A DNA stretch of 64,000 bases from Selaginella moellendorffii (GCF_000143415.4 NW_003314305.1:562196-626195), one strand, 5' to 3'. Shown: positions 34,542 through 47,693, numbered from the stretch's first letter. Notes: generated by a model from the letters alone, not told the origin. Made by a program: numbers and translations.

Positions 34542-34985
34542 AAAGGGGCTTTGAGCAATAAACACAGCTGCTAGCCATGAAACATTGGCTTCCAGAGCTT
34601 CCCAAGCTGGTCCTAGACAAGTTCTCCAAGCAGTGTGTGGAGTATTACTTGCAATTGAGGAATGGCCACACATTGTAGTGGCTCACCATCATAGTGGTTT
34701 CGTGCACAAAGCCCAGCACTGTCGAAATGGATGGCTCTTTTGTTGAAGTATACACTCTCTATGACATGATCTTAGGTGGCAGTAGTGCCACTTCACTGAT
34801 CCAGGTGTAGGTTAGAGGCGTGTCTCTTGACCATGTAGATATATCTATAACATTATATATGACTATCCTTCGAGTCATCCTTGTCCATCATAGCTTCTGC
34901 ATTTCTCTTCACCTTTCAACCGTGTGCAAAATTAACAAGATCAGTACTTGAACTCACTTTTGCTAGCATGCCAATTGGTTTGTTC
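34542..34985. other. Intergenic 3' of protease homologue, copy 2
   Basis: Colinear with 15761-16205. An AATAAA-type signal lies near 34557. No gene is seen. Confidence 0.5.
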
Positions 34986-34989
34986 TTTA

Positions 34990-36412
34990 ACCAGAATTTG
35001 CTAAAGAGGTAAGATTTATCAAGCTGCAGCTCATGTTTCCAAGGAGGATGGCATTGCAAATATGAAGAAGGCTCGTTTTGCTCCAATATTTTTGCAGCAA
35101 AGGTGAGTAGATTGTGTGTTTCCTTTGAGCTTTTTGGTTGTCATTCTGATTGATCTCTTGCAGTACCAATGAGAAGTATAACTTCAACAAAAAGCTTAAA
35201 AGATTAACTACTTTTCTACGAAGTATTCAAAGGACTCGTCTGGTACGTATCCAGATGGGGAATACATCCATGGTCTGTTGTACTTGCCTCGCGAGGAGTT
35301 TATGCTGCCGAACGTGAGAATGTGTGGCTCCGGTTTATGCGACTCTTCTTCCAGAGCTTGATCCGAATCGTTGCTGGAGACAGTGCTCTAGCCTGGACCG
35401 AGAAGGACGTTCGCAACATTATCAATGCCAGGATCAAAGCTGCATTTTTTGGCATGTATCCAGCTTCGTCTGTCGATCTTGTGATATCTTGTTGCGATCT
35501 AAGAAGTAAGCAGCGAAAGATTGATGTCCTTCCCAGCAAACACAACCACAGTTGTTTTGTTGCAAGAAACCATTCGTTCGAGTGCTTGAGGAAGTGGCGA
35601 CTGCTATTGCTGGTGACAAGATTGGGGACAACAAATCCCTGGATCCGGATGCTTTGCGTGCTGCCATGGAAGAGATTATTGACACATCACTGGACGCTGC
35701 AGTGTAAGTCTCAACAATTCTATTGAATTCATGAGTGCGTCTCCTTGTGTATCCAAGCAGTTCTTACAGAGCTGGAGGAATCATGGTGCATGGAGCGTTA
35801 ACGCTGGACCTTTACAAAATCATAAAACCAAATACTACTCCAAGGGTTGCTATATCACCTCATGAAGTTTATGAAATGATAATGCATTATCAAAGTGGAA
35901 CGCCAAGGTTAGCTGGAGGCGATGATGATCATCTTGAGAGCTTACTAGCTGACGCTGAAGTAAATCTTATTCTTTCCACATTTTTGGAACCTTGTGGCTC
36001 TGATTAATTATCTTTCATCTTTTTTGTTTTGTCTTAAATGTGTCGGCAGGACTATTGATGACTCTGATGAAACTCAAACCGAGCATGGCTTCCGACGACT
36101 TCAAGGATTAAGGACTCTGGTTACGGTTTTGAGAGTGGAATGTACATCGGTAAGTCTTGAAGTTTGGAATGTTTAACTCTTTAACCAGAATACTGCTACT
36201 AGAGATGAGATATATCAAGCTGGAGCTTGTGTTTCCAAGAAGGATGGCATTGCAAATATGAGAAATGGTTGTTTTGCTCCGATCATTCTGCAAGCTTGGT
36301 ATATGGTCAAAGTGGAGAAACAATCGAGTTGTGAAAGTGTGAACTCTCACATCCGGCAGCGTTCCCATGGACGTACTCCCCGTCTGGATACGATTACAAC
36401 GTGAATAGAAAA
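34990..36412 (+). pseudogene. Rearranged fragments of the unrecognised 353-aa gene family, copy 2
   Basis: Same scrambled order as 16206-17620: decayed exon 4 (about 34995-35102), exon 5 (about 35165-35500, its acceptor TTGCAG retained), exon 1 (about 35505-35705), exon 2 (about 35761-35958), exon 3 (about 36050-36150), truncated exon 4 (about 36187-36320) and an inverted scrap of exon 5. Nearly identical to copy 1 although neither copy can be under coding selection. Confidence 0.82.
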
Positions 36413-36598
36413 TGATCGCTCGATATCATGGAATATGATTTTTCAAATAATACGGAAAGGACAGTGGCTTATTCTATAGAACATTTTGGTAATTAAATTC
36501 ACGTTTAGCGATTAGGTTAAGGCCAAAGCATGTCGCGAGAGGAATCCCAACCGTCCGTTGTCGACGTCCTTATATGAATAGCTGGGTTTGTTCTTGCG

Positions 36599-37870
36599 AT
36601 GGCCGCAGCTCATCTGGATGTCGATCTCACGCCACAATCTCCCAATGCGAGATTCTGCGCCAACGATGGCGGGAATTACGAGTTTTGGCTCAGCGCCCAC
36701 TCCAAGATGTTGAAGGAAGCTCGGGTTGGGGCGTCGCGCTTCAGTCTCAATCCTAGGGGCTTGCTGATGCCGAAATACTCCGATTCTAATCAGATCTTTT
36801 ATGTGCTCGAAGGTAAGCGATTGATTTTCTAGGATGTGAATTTTCTTCTCATGCGTGCTAAAATTCCGGTCTTCGTCCAGGAAATGGACTGACTTTTGCG
36901 GAGAGTCCCGACGAATGCGTCTGTTCCTCACGGCACTGTCAACTGGTCGTTTAACTCTGGCACTTCGAAGTTTAGTGTTTTGTGTCTCGGAGACACGAGC
37001 AAAAGCCTCAAATCTGGAGAATTCACTGTAAGTTCTACTTGGATTTTCTTTTCATCTAAATGGAAGGTCTTGTTGTGACACACTGATTAATCAATCCGAT
37101 TGTAGGTTTACTCCGGACTTTATCGCCCAAGCATGGGATGTCCCAGAAGAAACGGTGAATAGCCAGAAGGAGGAGAGGATTGTTTTGCTCAAGGAAGGCA
37201 TTTCTATGCCGGAGACAACCGATTTGAGCAACTCTCCCTATGGAGAGTTTGCTTACAACTGCGAGGAGGCAAAGCTCGACGTGGATATAAAAAACGGAGG
37301 CAGAGTTTCCGTGGTTTCCAGCGATAGCTTGCCGATCTTCAAGCACGTCAGTCTTGGCGCTGATCTCGTCAAGCTTGATCCGGTAAGTTTTAGCTGATCG
37401 CTTGGATCTTATAATCACATTCGTGAATTTCTTGCAGCATGCCATGTGCTCGCCAGGATTTTCCTCCGACTCCGCGTACCAAGTCACTTACATTGTCCGT
37501 GGAAGCGGTCGAGTCCAAGTCGTGAACCAAAATGGCGAGAGAGTTATCGATCATATGCTGGAGCCCGGCTGCCTGTTTATCGTCCCACGATTCCACGTCG
37601 TCTCAAAGCGAGCAGGAGAAAATGGAATGGAATGGTTCTCGATCATCACCACCGAGAAGTAAGTTCTCTTCTTTTCCTTCAGAGGTTCTGATCGACCCAA
37701 TTTTTGGCTGGAAAAACAGGCCAGTGTTCTCTCATCTCGCTGGAAGAACTGGCGTGATCAAGAGCTTGTCGCCCAAAACGATTTGCGCGGCTTTTAACGT
37801 GGAAGATGGAGTTGAGAAGGAGCTGCGGTCTCGCAGGACAAACGACGCCATCTTCTTCCCACCCAAATAA
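36599..37870 (+). pseudogene. 11S-globulin-like double-cupin gene, copy 2 (broken)
   Basis: Exons: 36599-36812, 36881-37027, 37106-37382, 37438-37658, 37720-37870. Exon 1 is complete (with GASRFSLNPRGLLMPKYSD, lost in copy 1) and exon 4 is open (VQVVNQNGERV, stopped in copy 1). The frame fails in exon 2: after the acceptor, translation stops before VPHGTVNWSFNSGTS, which lies in another frame. About 45 bp at the start of exon 3 are deleted, and TLLH after PEETVN is missing in frame. The last exon ends TNDAIFFPPK, the usual C terminus of this plant family. Probably non-functional. Confidence 0.83.
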
Positions 37871-38237
37871 GATGAGCCCCCTAGTCAATGCAAGTCAATA
37901 AAGAGTCAACTCTGTCAATGCGCAATAAATTCAAAGCTCATTGATTCCAAATAAGTTCTAGGGTTTATCATCGCATCGCATCGCGCGCGCGAGGGCGCTG
38001 CTTCGCCCTGGCCGATCCGGTAAGCTGCTAGAATGAGATTCTCGGCAATGTAGGACGGAGTTCAGGACCTGATTTCTAGCATCGAGGATTGCCAAACTCT
38101 AGAACAATCTGGATGGAAAGAACGGGAGCAAACACTCTCTTCACGATGTCTCGAATCAATGAAGGAAAAATTTCGAATGCTTTGATGCTGGAAGGTAGAG
38201 CCAAACATTTTTTATCCTAGTGACAAAACCATTCGCT

Positions 38238-40624
38238 ATGCTGTCCAGGACTTCGCTGGATCCTAAAGTTCTCCCAGCCAATACGAGAACTTATGGTACT
38301 ACCGGCAACGCTCATCAGCTCGAGAGAAGCGCTTGCCTCGCGGCGCTAAAGTCGTGCTCCAGAGCTAGAGAAGTCGAAAGTGGCCCGCAAATCCACGCGA
38401 ACGCGAGAGAAAGTGGTGTGGATTCGGACTCTCACGTAGCCAGTAGCTTGGTGGCGATGTACATGAAGTGTGGGAGCGTGGTGGAAGCACAGCAGGCCTT
38501 CGACAGGATTCCTCGCCCCGACGCCGTGTGCTGGAACGCTTTGATCTCGGGCTATGCGGAGAATGGCGAGGCCGAGGTGGCCTTGCAGCTCTTTCGATCG
38601 ATGCAACAGTGCTGCGGAGCAAACTCACGAACTTTTGCCGCTGCGCTCGCTGCGTGCTCCACTCTCGCAGCTGCCGAAGAAGGCCGGAAAGTTGATGGGA
38701 GGATGGTGAAAGTTTTTTCGCTGCAACGAGGCATGGAAGTTCATCGTCAGGCCGAGGCTGGGATGGGAATAGATGCTATCCATCGCAACGTCTACGTGGG
38801 GAATGCTCTCATCGACATGTACGTGAAGTGCCGGAGCATGGTGCGTGTTCAAGAGGTTTTCGACAGGATGAAAACTCGGGATGTGGTCTCGTGGAACGTA
38901 TTGATGCTCGGCTACGCACAGGGTGGTGAGAGCGAGGAGCTAGCTCTCGAGATGTTTACGAAGATGGTGTCGTGCCGAGGCTGTCAGCTCGATAGCTGGA
39001 GTGTTGTTGCTGCTCTCAAGGCCTGTAGCAATCTCGCAGCCAAGGAAGAAGCTCGGAATCCACAGGAGAAGCTCAGGTTTCTAGTCACGGGTGTGGCGAT
39101 CCACGGCACAGCCGAGAGACTGGGATGTGACTCAAACATATTCGTGGCCAACGCTCTTCTCAACATGTACGCAAACTGTGGAAGCATGGTGGATGCGAGG
39201 AGAGTTTTCGATAAGATGCAGCGCCGGGATGTGGTTTCCTGGAACACGATCATCCTGGGCTATGCTGAGAACGATGAGGGAAAGATGGCCCTTCAACTCT
39301 TTGGAGATTTGCTACACTCTCGGTGCTGCGTACAGGACAGGCTGACTTTGGTGGCTGCGCTTAAGGCTTGTTGTACCCTCTCGACTCAAGAACAGGGAAG
39401 GCAAGTCGATGGGAAGATCGTGAAGCTGAGGTCGCTGGAAGCAGGAATGGCGGTACACTCGCTGGTATCAGAGCGAGGCTCTGATCTGGAAGACTTGTAC
39501 GTGGCAAACTGCTTGGTCGACATGTATGGGAAGTGTGGGAGCATGGCCGATTCTCGCAGAGTTTTCGACCGTGTGAAGCATCGCGACGTTGTTATCTGGA
39601 ACGCAGTGATCTCGGGATACGCACAGAACGACGAAAGTGAGGCTGCTCTAGAGCTGTTTGAGGCTCTCTTGTGCGAAGGTGGCGATGGTGGTATTTCTCC
39701 AACCAGCTTGACAGTCGTCGCGGCTTTCAAGGCTTGCGGCAGTCTTGCAGCTAAGAACAAGGAAAACGATCGAATGAGAGCATTGGAAATCACCATGGCT
39801 GTTCACCGCGAAGCTGTGACGAAGCTGGAAGCCTCTGAGTGGGATGCTTACGTGACGAGCAGCTTGATCGATGCGTACGCCAAGTGTGGGAGTCTGGCGG
39901 ATTCCAGCAAAGTTTTCTCGAGCAATACCGGCCAGCTTCGCAACGTGGTCTCGTGGAACGTCTTGATCCTGGGCTTCGCGGAGAACGGCGATGCTAGACG
40001 AGCTTTGAGGCTGTTCCACAGGATGAGACGCGAAGGCTGCCGACCAAACGCATCAACGAACGTCGCGGTACTGAAAGCTTGCAGCAACAGTATTCCTTCG
40101 AGTCTAGGCTTTGGGAGCGAAGTCAAGGCTCTGATCTACCGTGGAAGCTTTGAGGAAGATGGAGATTGCTGGATCCCTGGTTGACTTTCACGGCAAAGCG
40201 GGAGACATGGTTTCCGCTCGCCAGGTATTTGACTCGCTAGCGGGAGATGGTGACGAGGCCTGGAGTGCGCTGATCACCGGATACGGCAGGCAAGGGGACG
40301 CAAGCCAAGCACTGACGCTGTTTCACGAGATGGTAAACTCTGGCATCAAACCGAATGGTATCACAGCTCTCGCAGTTCTAACCAGCTGCAGGGAAGAAGT
40401 TCTTCCACGAAATGCCATCCAGATACGGCATCGTCCCCGAAGTGGAACACTTCCACTGCGTTGTCGATCTTCTCAGCAGAGCTAACCAGCGGGTTCAAGG
40501 TATGACGAAGCGCTGGAACTTTGAAGCTAACGAAGTAACTTGGACTACCATTGCAGGCACTCGCGGAGTGGAATCCAGGAGTGGAGACGCTACGCTTGTC
40601 ACGAAGCAAGAATGGGCGTCGTGA
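38238..40624 (+). pseudogene. PLS-type pentatricopeptide repeat protein, copy 2 (long open N-terminal part)
   Basis: Open from the ATG at 38238 to 40184 (648 aa) with many PPR motifs such as NALLNMYANCGSMVDARRVFDKM and RDVVSWNTIILGYAEND. It lacks the mid-gene frameshift of copy 1. A 2-bp loss near 40167 (GAGATTGCTGG against GAGATTTGGCTGG in copy 1) then ends the frame, and PPR coding resumes in another frame (40141-40485). The last part (PEVEHFHCVVDLLSRA, 40412-40624) is in a third frame, as in copy 1. A truncated product is possible. PPR proteins bind organellar RNA; no DYW editing domain is present. Confidence 0.85.
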
Positions 40625-40714
40625 TGCGTGAAAGCTCTCCCGTTTCGTTTCATGTCTCCCAGTCTTCAGAGTCTTCAAGCATTATGTCGGACAAATTCTG
40701 CTGAAAATGCGAGG

Positions 40715-40740
40715 TTTTTTTTTTTTTTTTTTTTTTTTTT
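40715..40740. repeat. 26-nt poly-T run
   Basis: Expanded relative to the shorter T-run near 21946 in copy 1. Confidence 0.95.
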
Positions 40741-40759
40741 GTCAGCATCTTCTAAACAA

Positions 40760-41985
40760 CAAAAATGTGAAAAAACTTGCTAACGTAGCCCAGCATAGAA
40801 TCAAATATATTTTTAGCTTCTTCTAAATACCCACTCTTGGTATATGTATTAATCATATACGGCAACGGATTTGGCCAAAGCCATGTCCAAGTATATGAGC
40901 ACCTCACATTTAAACCCGTTGCAAAGTAGAGACCCAAAAAGGTGAAGTTTAAATCAGATTCTCTTTTGCTTTTTTTAATGTTACAGCTTGATGCCCTAAA
41001 TAACCATTTGGGTTTGCAGATGCAAAGTCCAAAAATTTAACACAATAGCATACATATTGTCAATAACATATTATAAAGAACATAAAACATGCTTTGAAGT
41101 TTCTAATGCCCAAAAAAAATTATTTGGATTGTTGATAGCAAACAAAATGATTGTTTTAAGCAATATGTGTTAGTAGCCCATAAAACATTTTTACCATGAT
41201 AAAAAACTAGATTACCATCATGTTATAAACTAAAATGTAATTATATAAGTTTTATATATATATATATATATATATCTCCTAATTCACATAGATTTTTTAA
41301 TACACCTTAAGATTACAATTTTATTCTAAAATTAAGACATTTTTAGTATTTGAAAAACTAAAACATTATTAGTATAAAGTACTGATTTGATAGAATAAAG
41401 ACTAGCAAAAGGAATATAATGTACTAAAAAGAACTTGAAATTTTAGATAATAATTTTGTAAATAAAGTTTTGTATCCTTAATTAAACTATATTGTATCAT
41501 AACTTTATAGTCTTACTTTTTAAAAAAATTGAAAAATTTATATGTATATCATTGAATTGTTAAGTAAAATATTTTCTAAACCTATACTTTCATAATAGAA
41601 TGTTATTTCAGCAGAATAATCTTTTTTAACTTTAATAATTAAATTAACAGTTTCTTTCAATATTTATGTGAGGGGATGATTGCTTTGGGCTTTTCATCCC
41701 ACAACTTGTATTGGTATTTAAACTTAATCTTGGCCTTGATTTCAAATTCGTTCTCAGACTTGATTACAAACTTGGTCTCAATTTTATACTCAATCTTATC
41801 TAATAAACTTTTTATTGTTTTGATTATGATTTCAAAGGCTCCTTTAGTTTATGGCATTTTGGTGAGTTAATTCTTTATAGTGCATTTCTATCCAGAGTGG
41901 ATTCTCTTGGACAATAGTCCCATATTTTTTGAGTGAGGCATTTCAAGTTTTAACATCTCAGCTGGGGATACATCGTCGGAATGCA
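40760..41985. other. Intergenic, copy 2, with an insertion not in copy 1
   Basis: Matches copy 1 up to about 41060, where copy 1 carries its extra 1.3 kb. From about 41245 to 41808 there is sequence absent from copy 1, starting with a (TA)n run. Its right part (about 41660-41800) resembles the interior of repeat C (52312-52430). No gene is seen. Confidence 0.55.
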
Positions 41986-41989
41986 ATTT

Positions 41990-44165
41990 CCACCTAGGAA
42001 TCATAATGCAAATTGTTCTTCTCCTTGGCTATCTCCGAGCTTCTAGAGCTTGTTCTCCTCCTGGAGAGAAGGAAGAAAGAGCACATATGAGTTAGATACA
42101 CAAGTGCAGGAGAATTTTTTTCAGATACCTTGATTGAAGAGTTGTTAACATACTCCCATGCCATAGGATTTGGCAATGAGCAAGAAAAGTTCCAATGCAG
42201 CAGTTTTTGATGGATTCTTGCGATTGATAGTAATGGGCTACTTGATGGGAGAAGAATGCAAAGTTTCACTCGTAGACAAGAGTGCAAGCCACCTCCACGA
42301 ATGGCCTAGCCTGGTCAGCTCCTTCCACACTCCCTTCTATGCACCAAAGCAAAAATCTCATCTTCCTTTAGTTCCTAGAAATTCCACAAGGTTTTATTGG
42401 CAGAGGAAGTGAGCCAGTTTCAGTTGTGCCTTGACCTGAAAAAGACCAAAAAAAAGAAGAAGTGAGAATTGTAGTATTCACACTCTTGTTGCAAGATCTC
42501 AAGTTCTTCTCGCCATCTTTTAACTTTGTTTCTGACATATAAAGCGTGTAGATAACCTTGAGTGTGGAAACAGACATACTTCTTGAGGATGAAATGCAAT
42601 ATAAATACTACGAAGCCATTCAGCTATACAGGTGGTATGTATCATTTGAAACTCAAAGCTAGCATTCCAAAGTGAATCACTAGTGTGTCTTGACAACTCC
42701 ATAGTGGTGTTGATAATGTGAGATAGTATCGGCCGGAGAACCAATGAGTAGACTGTAATCTCCCATTGTCTTTATGACACACTCCAGCCTCTAGCATTTG
42801 GCTTTGTTAACCTTTGAAAAGTCAATGATTGCATTTCATTCTTTCTCACAAGAGAAAACTTTCAATCACCTCTTCAAAGCTGAGCAAGATGTGTGAGCCC
42901 ATTGGAGTTGTGAGCATCGCTTCGCAAGAAGAACTTGGCTTTCAAAAGCATGAGGATCAACACTGCAAAATTGTGCATTAGAGTTCTGGCGTGATGCTTG
43001 AGCATTTCCTTGTCAATTAGAGGAACAACACCATCTGCAGCCTCTTCTTGTCATCCTGCTCCACCTGATTTACATGTTTTTACATTGAATTCATCAGTTC
43101 AAGGAAGAACAATAGCAAAACTTCATAGAATTCAAAAGAGTGAAAGCAAACACTTTGGTATGCTGAAAGAATTAAAAAAATATTTAAATGAATCCATTAG
43201 TTCAAGGAAAAACAACAGCAAAGCCTATGAAAGAAAAGAAAAGTTTTAAGAAATCTAAATGCCAAAAAGAGTGAAATCAAACAATTTGGTATGCCAAAAG
43301 CATTCTAGAACAAATAAATGTAAATGCCACAAACCAAAAAAAGAGCTCATAAAACCCACTAGAAAAAATAATTTATTAATAAATTATTACGTGTTGCATG
43401 TAATGCTTGGTTTACTTAATAGTATTGATTAAATAAAGTTTATAATTATAAATATGTTTGTAATTTATAAACACAAGATTAATCTTATTGTATATCAACC
43501 ATTAGATGATAGAATAAAAAAGAATATACTAGGATGGGTTCAAGAAAGTATATAAATTATAAATACAAGATTAATCTAAATGAATAGCAACCGTTAGATG
43601 GTAGAATATCATAGAATATTCAAGTATATTTTAGATATATCCTCAAGTTTGCTTAAGCAAACCAAAAAGTAAATTCTAACCACCCCAAAGACAAAGTAAA
43701 GGAAGAGAAAACAAAGAGAGAAAGGAAGAACACTAAAATGCCGCTTCGGGCAAATGCTGTAAGGGAATAGAAGCAAATATTTGTTCTTGGATGGGAGAGG
43801 AGGCAAAGCACCTCCTCGTTTGTGTGGTTGGGTACTCGTTGCAAATCTCTATGAATTTCTCATACATGGTGTCCATATTGGGGAAATAAAGCACACCAAT
43901 GCAGCCATGGAACTTGCAATTGGAAATCCTCCCACTAGCTTTAATTTGCCCTACCAATCATGAATTGGAAGCATAGTCATCCATTCTCCCAAGGCTGGAG
44001 GCTAAATGGGCTCTTCTGATCCTCCTTGTAGAAGCTGCTGGTGGCTTGGAGTTTGACCTGGGCATGTTGGGTCACCATTTGGATGCATTGCAGAGGCAAT
44101 GGAGAGGCATTGATCCAATGCTGACCATTGCTACACAAATCTTGCATCCATTTTACATTTGGTGA
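41990..44165 (-). pseudogene. TRS120 pseudogene, copy 2, with the same internal inversion
   Basis: Exon 1 (about 44165-43800), exon 2 (about 43040-42870) and exon 3 (about 42790-42660) are on the minus strand, exon 4 is flipped to plus (about 42463-42650), and then come minus-strand exon 6 (about 42420-42180) and the atypical last piece (about 42180-41990). The inversion is shared with copy 1, so it predates the large duplication. Exon 6 was lost from copy 1 afterwards. Confidence 0.85.
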
Positions 44166-44179
44166 CTTATATAACATTT

Positions 44180-45543
44180 AGGAACCAAGGGTTAATGAGA
44201 TTAACAACAGTTTAATTTTGGCATTATAGAATAGAATAGAATAAAGGGAAAATTACATTTATACCCCTCATTTGAAAAATTACAAATTTGATCCTACCTG
44301 TTATAGGATTCGAACACTTTACTTATATTGTATGTTTAAAATTTAGAGTCAACTAGATAATTATGGCAACAAATATGAAAAAGAATTATATATTTACATA
44401 TATGTGGAGGTTTTTTTTTTGAGTTGATGCAAAAATATTACACAGTCACTTTTTAATTATTATGTAAGCAATCAAAACATATTTGTATGTACAATATTTT
44501 CTTTATGGTGTATATCATGTATATATAAGGCATATCACTGTAGATTACCAAGTGTATCTCATTTCACACAACTATGGCTTATTTCTTGTGTTTTATAGGC
44601 ATATTTTGATTGCAATGAGTGATATAAAAAATCTCAAGAGGTTATCCAAGTGAATTATTCAAACAAAAAAAAACCTAATCCCAAATATCCTAAACATTTA
44701 ACCAATTGGAAAAATAATGTATTTTTGTTCATAAACCCCTTCTTTTTATATTTGAATTTTTATAGATCATCTTTTGAATCTTTTTCTTTGGTTGCTTACA
44801 TACAACAATAAAGGCAAAACATTTCTTTGGGTGTTGCATTAGTTTTGCTACAAAAAAGTTGCAACCATGGTAAATTGTTAATTTTATTGATTTCTCATAT
44901 ACATTAAATTTTTTAACATTGTAATGATTTATTGTGTTTGGGAAAAGCGCTTATCATTATCTTCACCAAAGAGATAGCCTTAAATAGAAATTTTAGCTTA
45001 TAACATCCAAAATGCACTCAAAATCCAACTCACATGCTATAAAATAAAAAAAAAACACTATTTACTTTAAACACACTTATTAAACACAAAATTTAGATGA
45101 AGTCTAATTTAACCTATTGCTTCATATTTTTATTGTCCAGCTTTGAAATTCTTGAAATCTTAGAATTCTCTATATATGCTATAGCTCTGCCATCTCACAT
45201 CACTACCCTAACCACCTCTTTGATCACGAGTTAATATGGTATATGCAGGAATGGCTAGACTTTATATATTTTAATTAACAGATGAAGTCTAATATAAATT
45301 TTAAAATGAATAATTTTCTCTTTATAATTATGTGGAATAAATAGCTATAAAGAGGGAGGGTTTGACTGAAGAATTCAAGGAGGATACCATTATTGAAGTC
45401 ATATTATTTCATTTTTATTATAATATTTAAATTTAATATAACTCAAATTCCATATTTATAATATAAAACTAAAAACTAAAATTTTTAAAGTTTTAATAAA
45501 AGATGAAACACATTAAATGTAAGTTATTATTTATTATATATTA
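44180..45543. other. AT-rich intergenic DNA, copy 2
   Basis: Colinear with 25870-27300. Contains the tRNA-like remnant at 44300-44370 (-). No gene is seen. Confidence 0.6.
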
Positions 45544-45717
45544 TGAGTGCTTGGAATATGGAAAGGAAATACAGAAAATGTGCATATCAATTAGCCCAAA
45601 AACCCTAGCTTATATACAGGAGCAAGTGGTCCAGATTGAAATTAATTCGACAACTACCAAAATCCCACTATGCTAATATTAATATATGGCATCGTAGCCG
45701 TACACTTGGCCCTTACA
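45544..45717 (-). repeat. 3' LTR of B-rev
   Basis: On the minus strand it begins TGTAAGGGCC and ends GCACTCA. 174 bp. Confidence 0.9.
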
Positions 45718-46590
45718 TCATCCCCTCCTCTCGGAATAATGGAAGGCTGTTAGGGTTCTTTTATAAACAGGTTGGGATCTAAAGGAACATCAGGAGGAGG
45801 CATCGGTGGATCTGTAGATGGTATTAATTGCTCATGATCCTTTTGTATGAAGCGTTTTAAACGTTGCACATGCACAATCTCTGGAGGATCAGCCTGCTAG
45901 ACGTCATGCCAAACCTGATAAACTTGTGGTCCAACTTGCCACAACATTTGATATGGTTCTTTCCACTACGCAAGGAGCCCTTTAGATAAACCACGTACCT
46001 TAAGATGGGGAAAACGGACTAACACCAAATCATCCACTTTGTACTTCGCAGGTTAACGATGATAGAAGTTATAGTGCCGTTGTTGTCCCATTTGTACACG
46101 GCCTAAGTATTTGGCAGACTCTGTTCAAACAAGTGGAAGAATGCTCGTAAAATATTAATCCCACAACCTAGCATTGGGAGCTCATGGCAATCATGAAGGT
46201 AAACCTAGCTCCGTTGGTAATATTGGATCAGGACCATATCGGCAAATAACCATCTTAATCCAAATGCTGAAAGTTCACTTTGAACGTATTACAAGTTTGG
46301 CACCAAACGCAGCTACGCACATATCGAATAATATCACGTCATATCTCCGGCCAATAAAAAGACTTGTGCAGCTTCTCGGTTACATGATGATGTCCCATAT
46401 GCCCACCTAAAACAAGAGAATCATGATAGGTATAGAGAAACTGTGGAATAAAGACAAAAGGCACCACTAGCCGTAAATGATCATCAGGATCTTTCCCCAC
46501 AAAATAAAGAAGGCCATCTTCAAGGCGATATTGAGAATGTAAATGCCAGGAAGGCAAGTCATTAGCAAGTGATGCAAGATTGTCAAACAC
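45718..46590 (-). pseudogene. Integrase remnant of B-rev
   Basis: The zinc-binding part (SLVLGGHMGHHHVTEKL) is readable at 46339-46590. It then jumps near 46310 to the post-core segment (KVNF...), so the DDE core is missing. The C-terminal tail, including VDDLVLVRFPHLKV near 46020 and a proline-rich end near 45800, remains. Confidence 0.75.
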
Positions 46591-46832
46591 ATCTCGAAGT
46601 CTTCGAATCCACAGCTCATTCTTTTGAGCCTCGTGAACCTCATCAAGAGAAGGTAGATCTGGCTCTGTGCTTTATGGACACTGAATGTCAAGTACAGCAA
46701 CTGCTAACGGCACAGAATCCTTGTCTAGAAAACCCACAGATGCTGGAATAATATGCTCGTCAGAAATATGAGAAAAGAGTGGAGAAGGAAGAGGAGCTTG
46801 AGAAAGGGCATCAGCATCAGCCATAGAACTCC

Positions 46833-47693
46833 CTAGCGATGAACAACATCAAAATCATATATCTGAAGCTTCAAAGCCCATTGAGCAGTATGACCAACCA
46901 GGTTCTTCCACTTCAATAATGAAGTAATACCAGCATGGTCACCTTCAAATAACGTCTGAGAACCATGTAGATATGCATGAAGTTTCTCGAAACCCCAGAC
47001 TGCTACTAAACACTCCTTCTCTATCGTGGAGTAGTTCATCTTCGCTGGTTGTAACGTATAGCTTATATACGCAATGGGATGGCGCTGACTAAGCACACTT
47101 GAGCTCTCTTGCATCAACACACCTCCAAGACCAACGTCAAAAGCGTCCACGTGCAAAATAAAAGGTCGAGTGTAGTCAGGATATGCCAAAACCGGAGAAG
47201 TCGTCAATAGCTTTTTGAGATCCACAAACGCCCGTTCACACTCCGGAGACCAGATGAAAGATGATGTTGATGACTTCAACAACGCTCGCAATGGTGCAAT
47301 ACGATCAAAAAGATGATCCATAAAATGACCGAGATACTGCAACTTGCCCAAGAAGCGTTGCATATAATTCACACACTTCGGAGTAGGGAACTTTAAAACA
47401 GCAACAAGTTTGTCAGGATCAACTTGCAAACCCTCACGAGAAATATAGTACCCAAGATAAGTTGTGTCCTTGGACCCAAACACGCACTTTGACCGTTTCA
47501 GCTTTAAACTAATGTTGCGTAGCTGATCCAACACTTTACAAACATCACGAATATGATCCTCCCACGTCCCCTCCGAATGGATCAAGACATTATCAATGAA
47601 GTTAGCAATCACCTCCGGCATATTGCAAAGAACCTCGTCCATCATCCATTGAAAAGTTGCTGAAGCATTGTTCAAACTAAATGGCATCACCAA
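46833..47693 (-). pseudogene. RT/RNase H of B-rev (286 aa open piece)
   Basis: The readable order is VMPFSLNNASATFQ, a FIDNVLIHSEG box where the catalytic YxDD should be (second Asp replaced by Asn), KCVFGSKDTTYLGYYIS, the RNase H VDAFDVGLGGVL block and IEKECLVAVWGFEK. The first half of the palm domain is deleted just upstream (about 47700-47760). Inactive. Confidence 0.82.
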
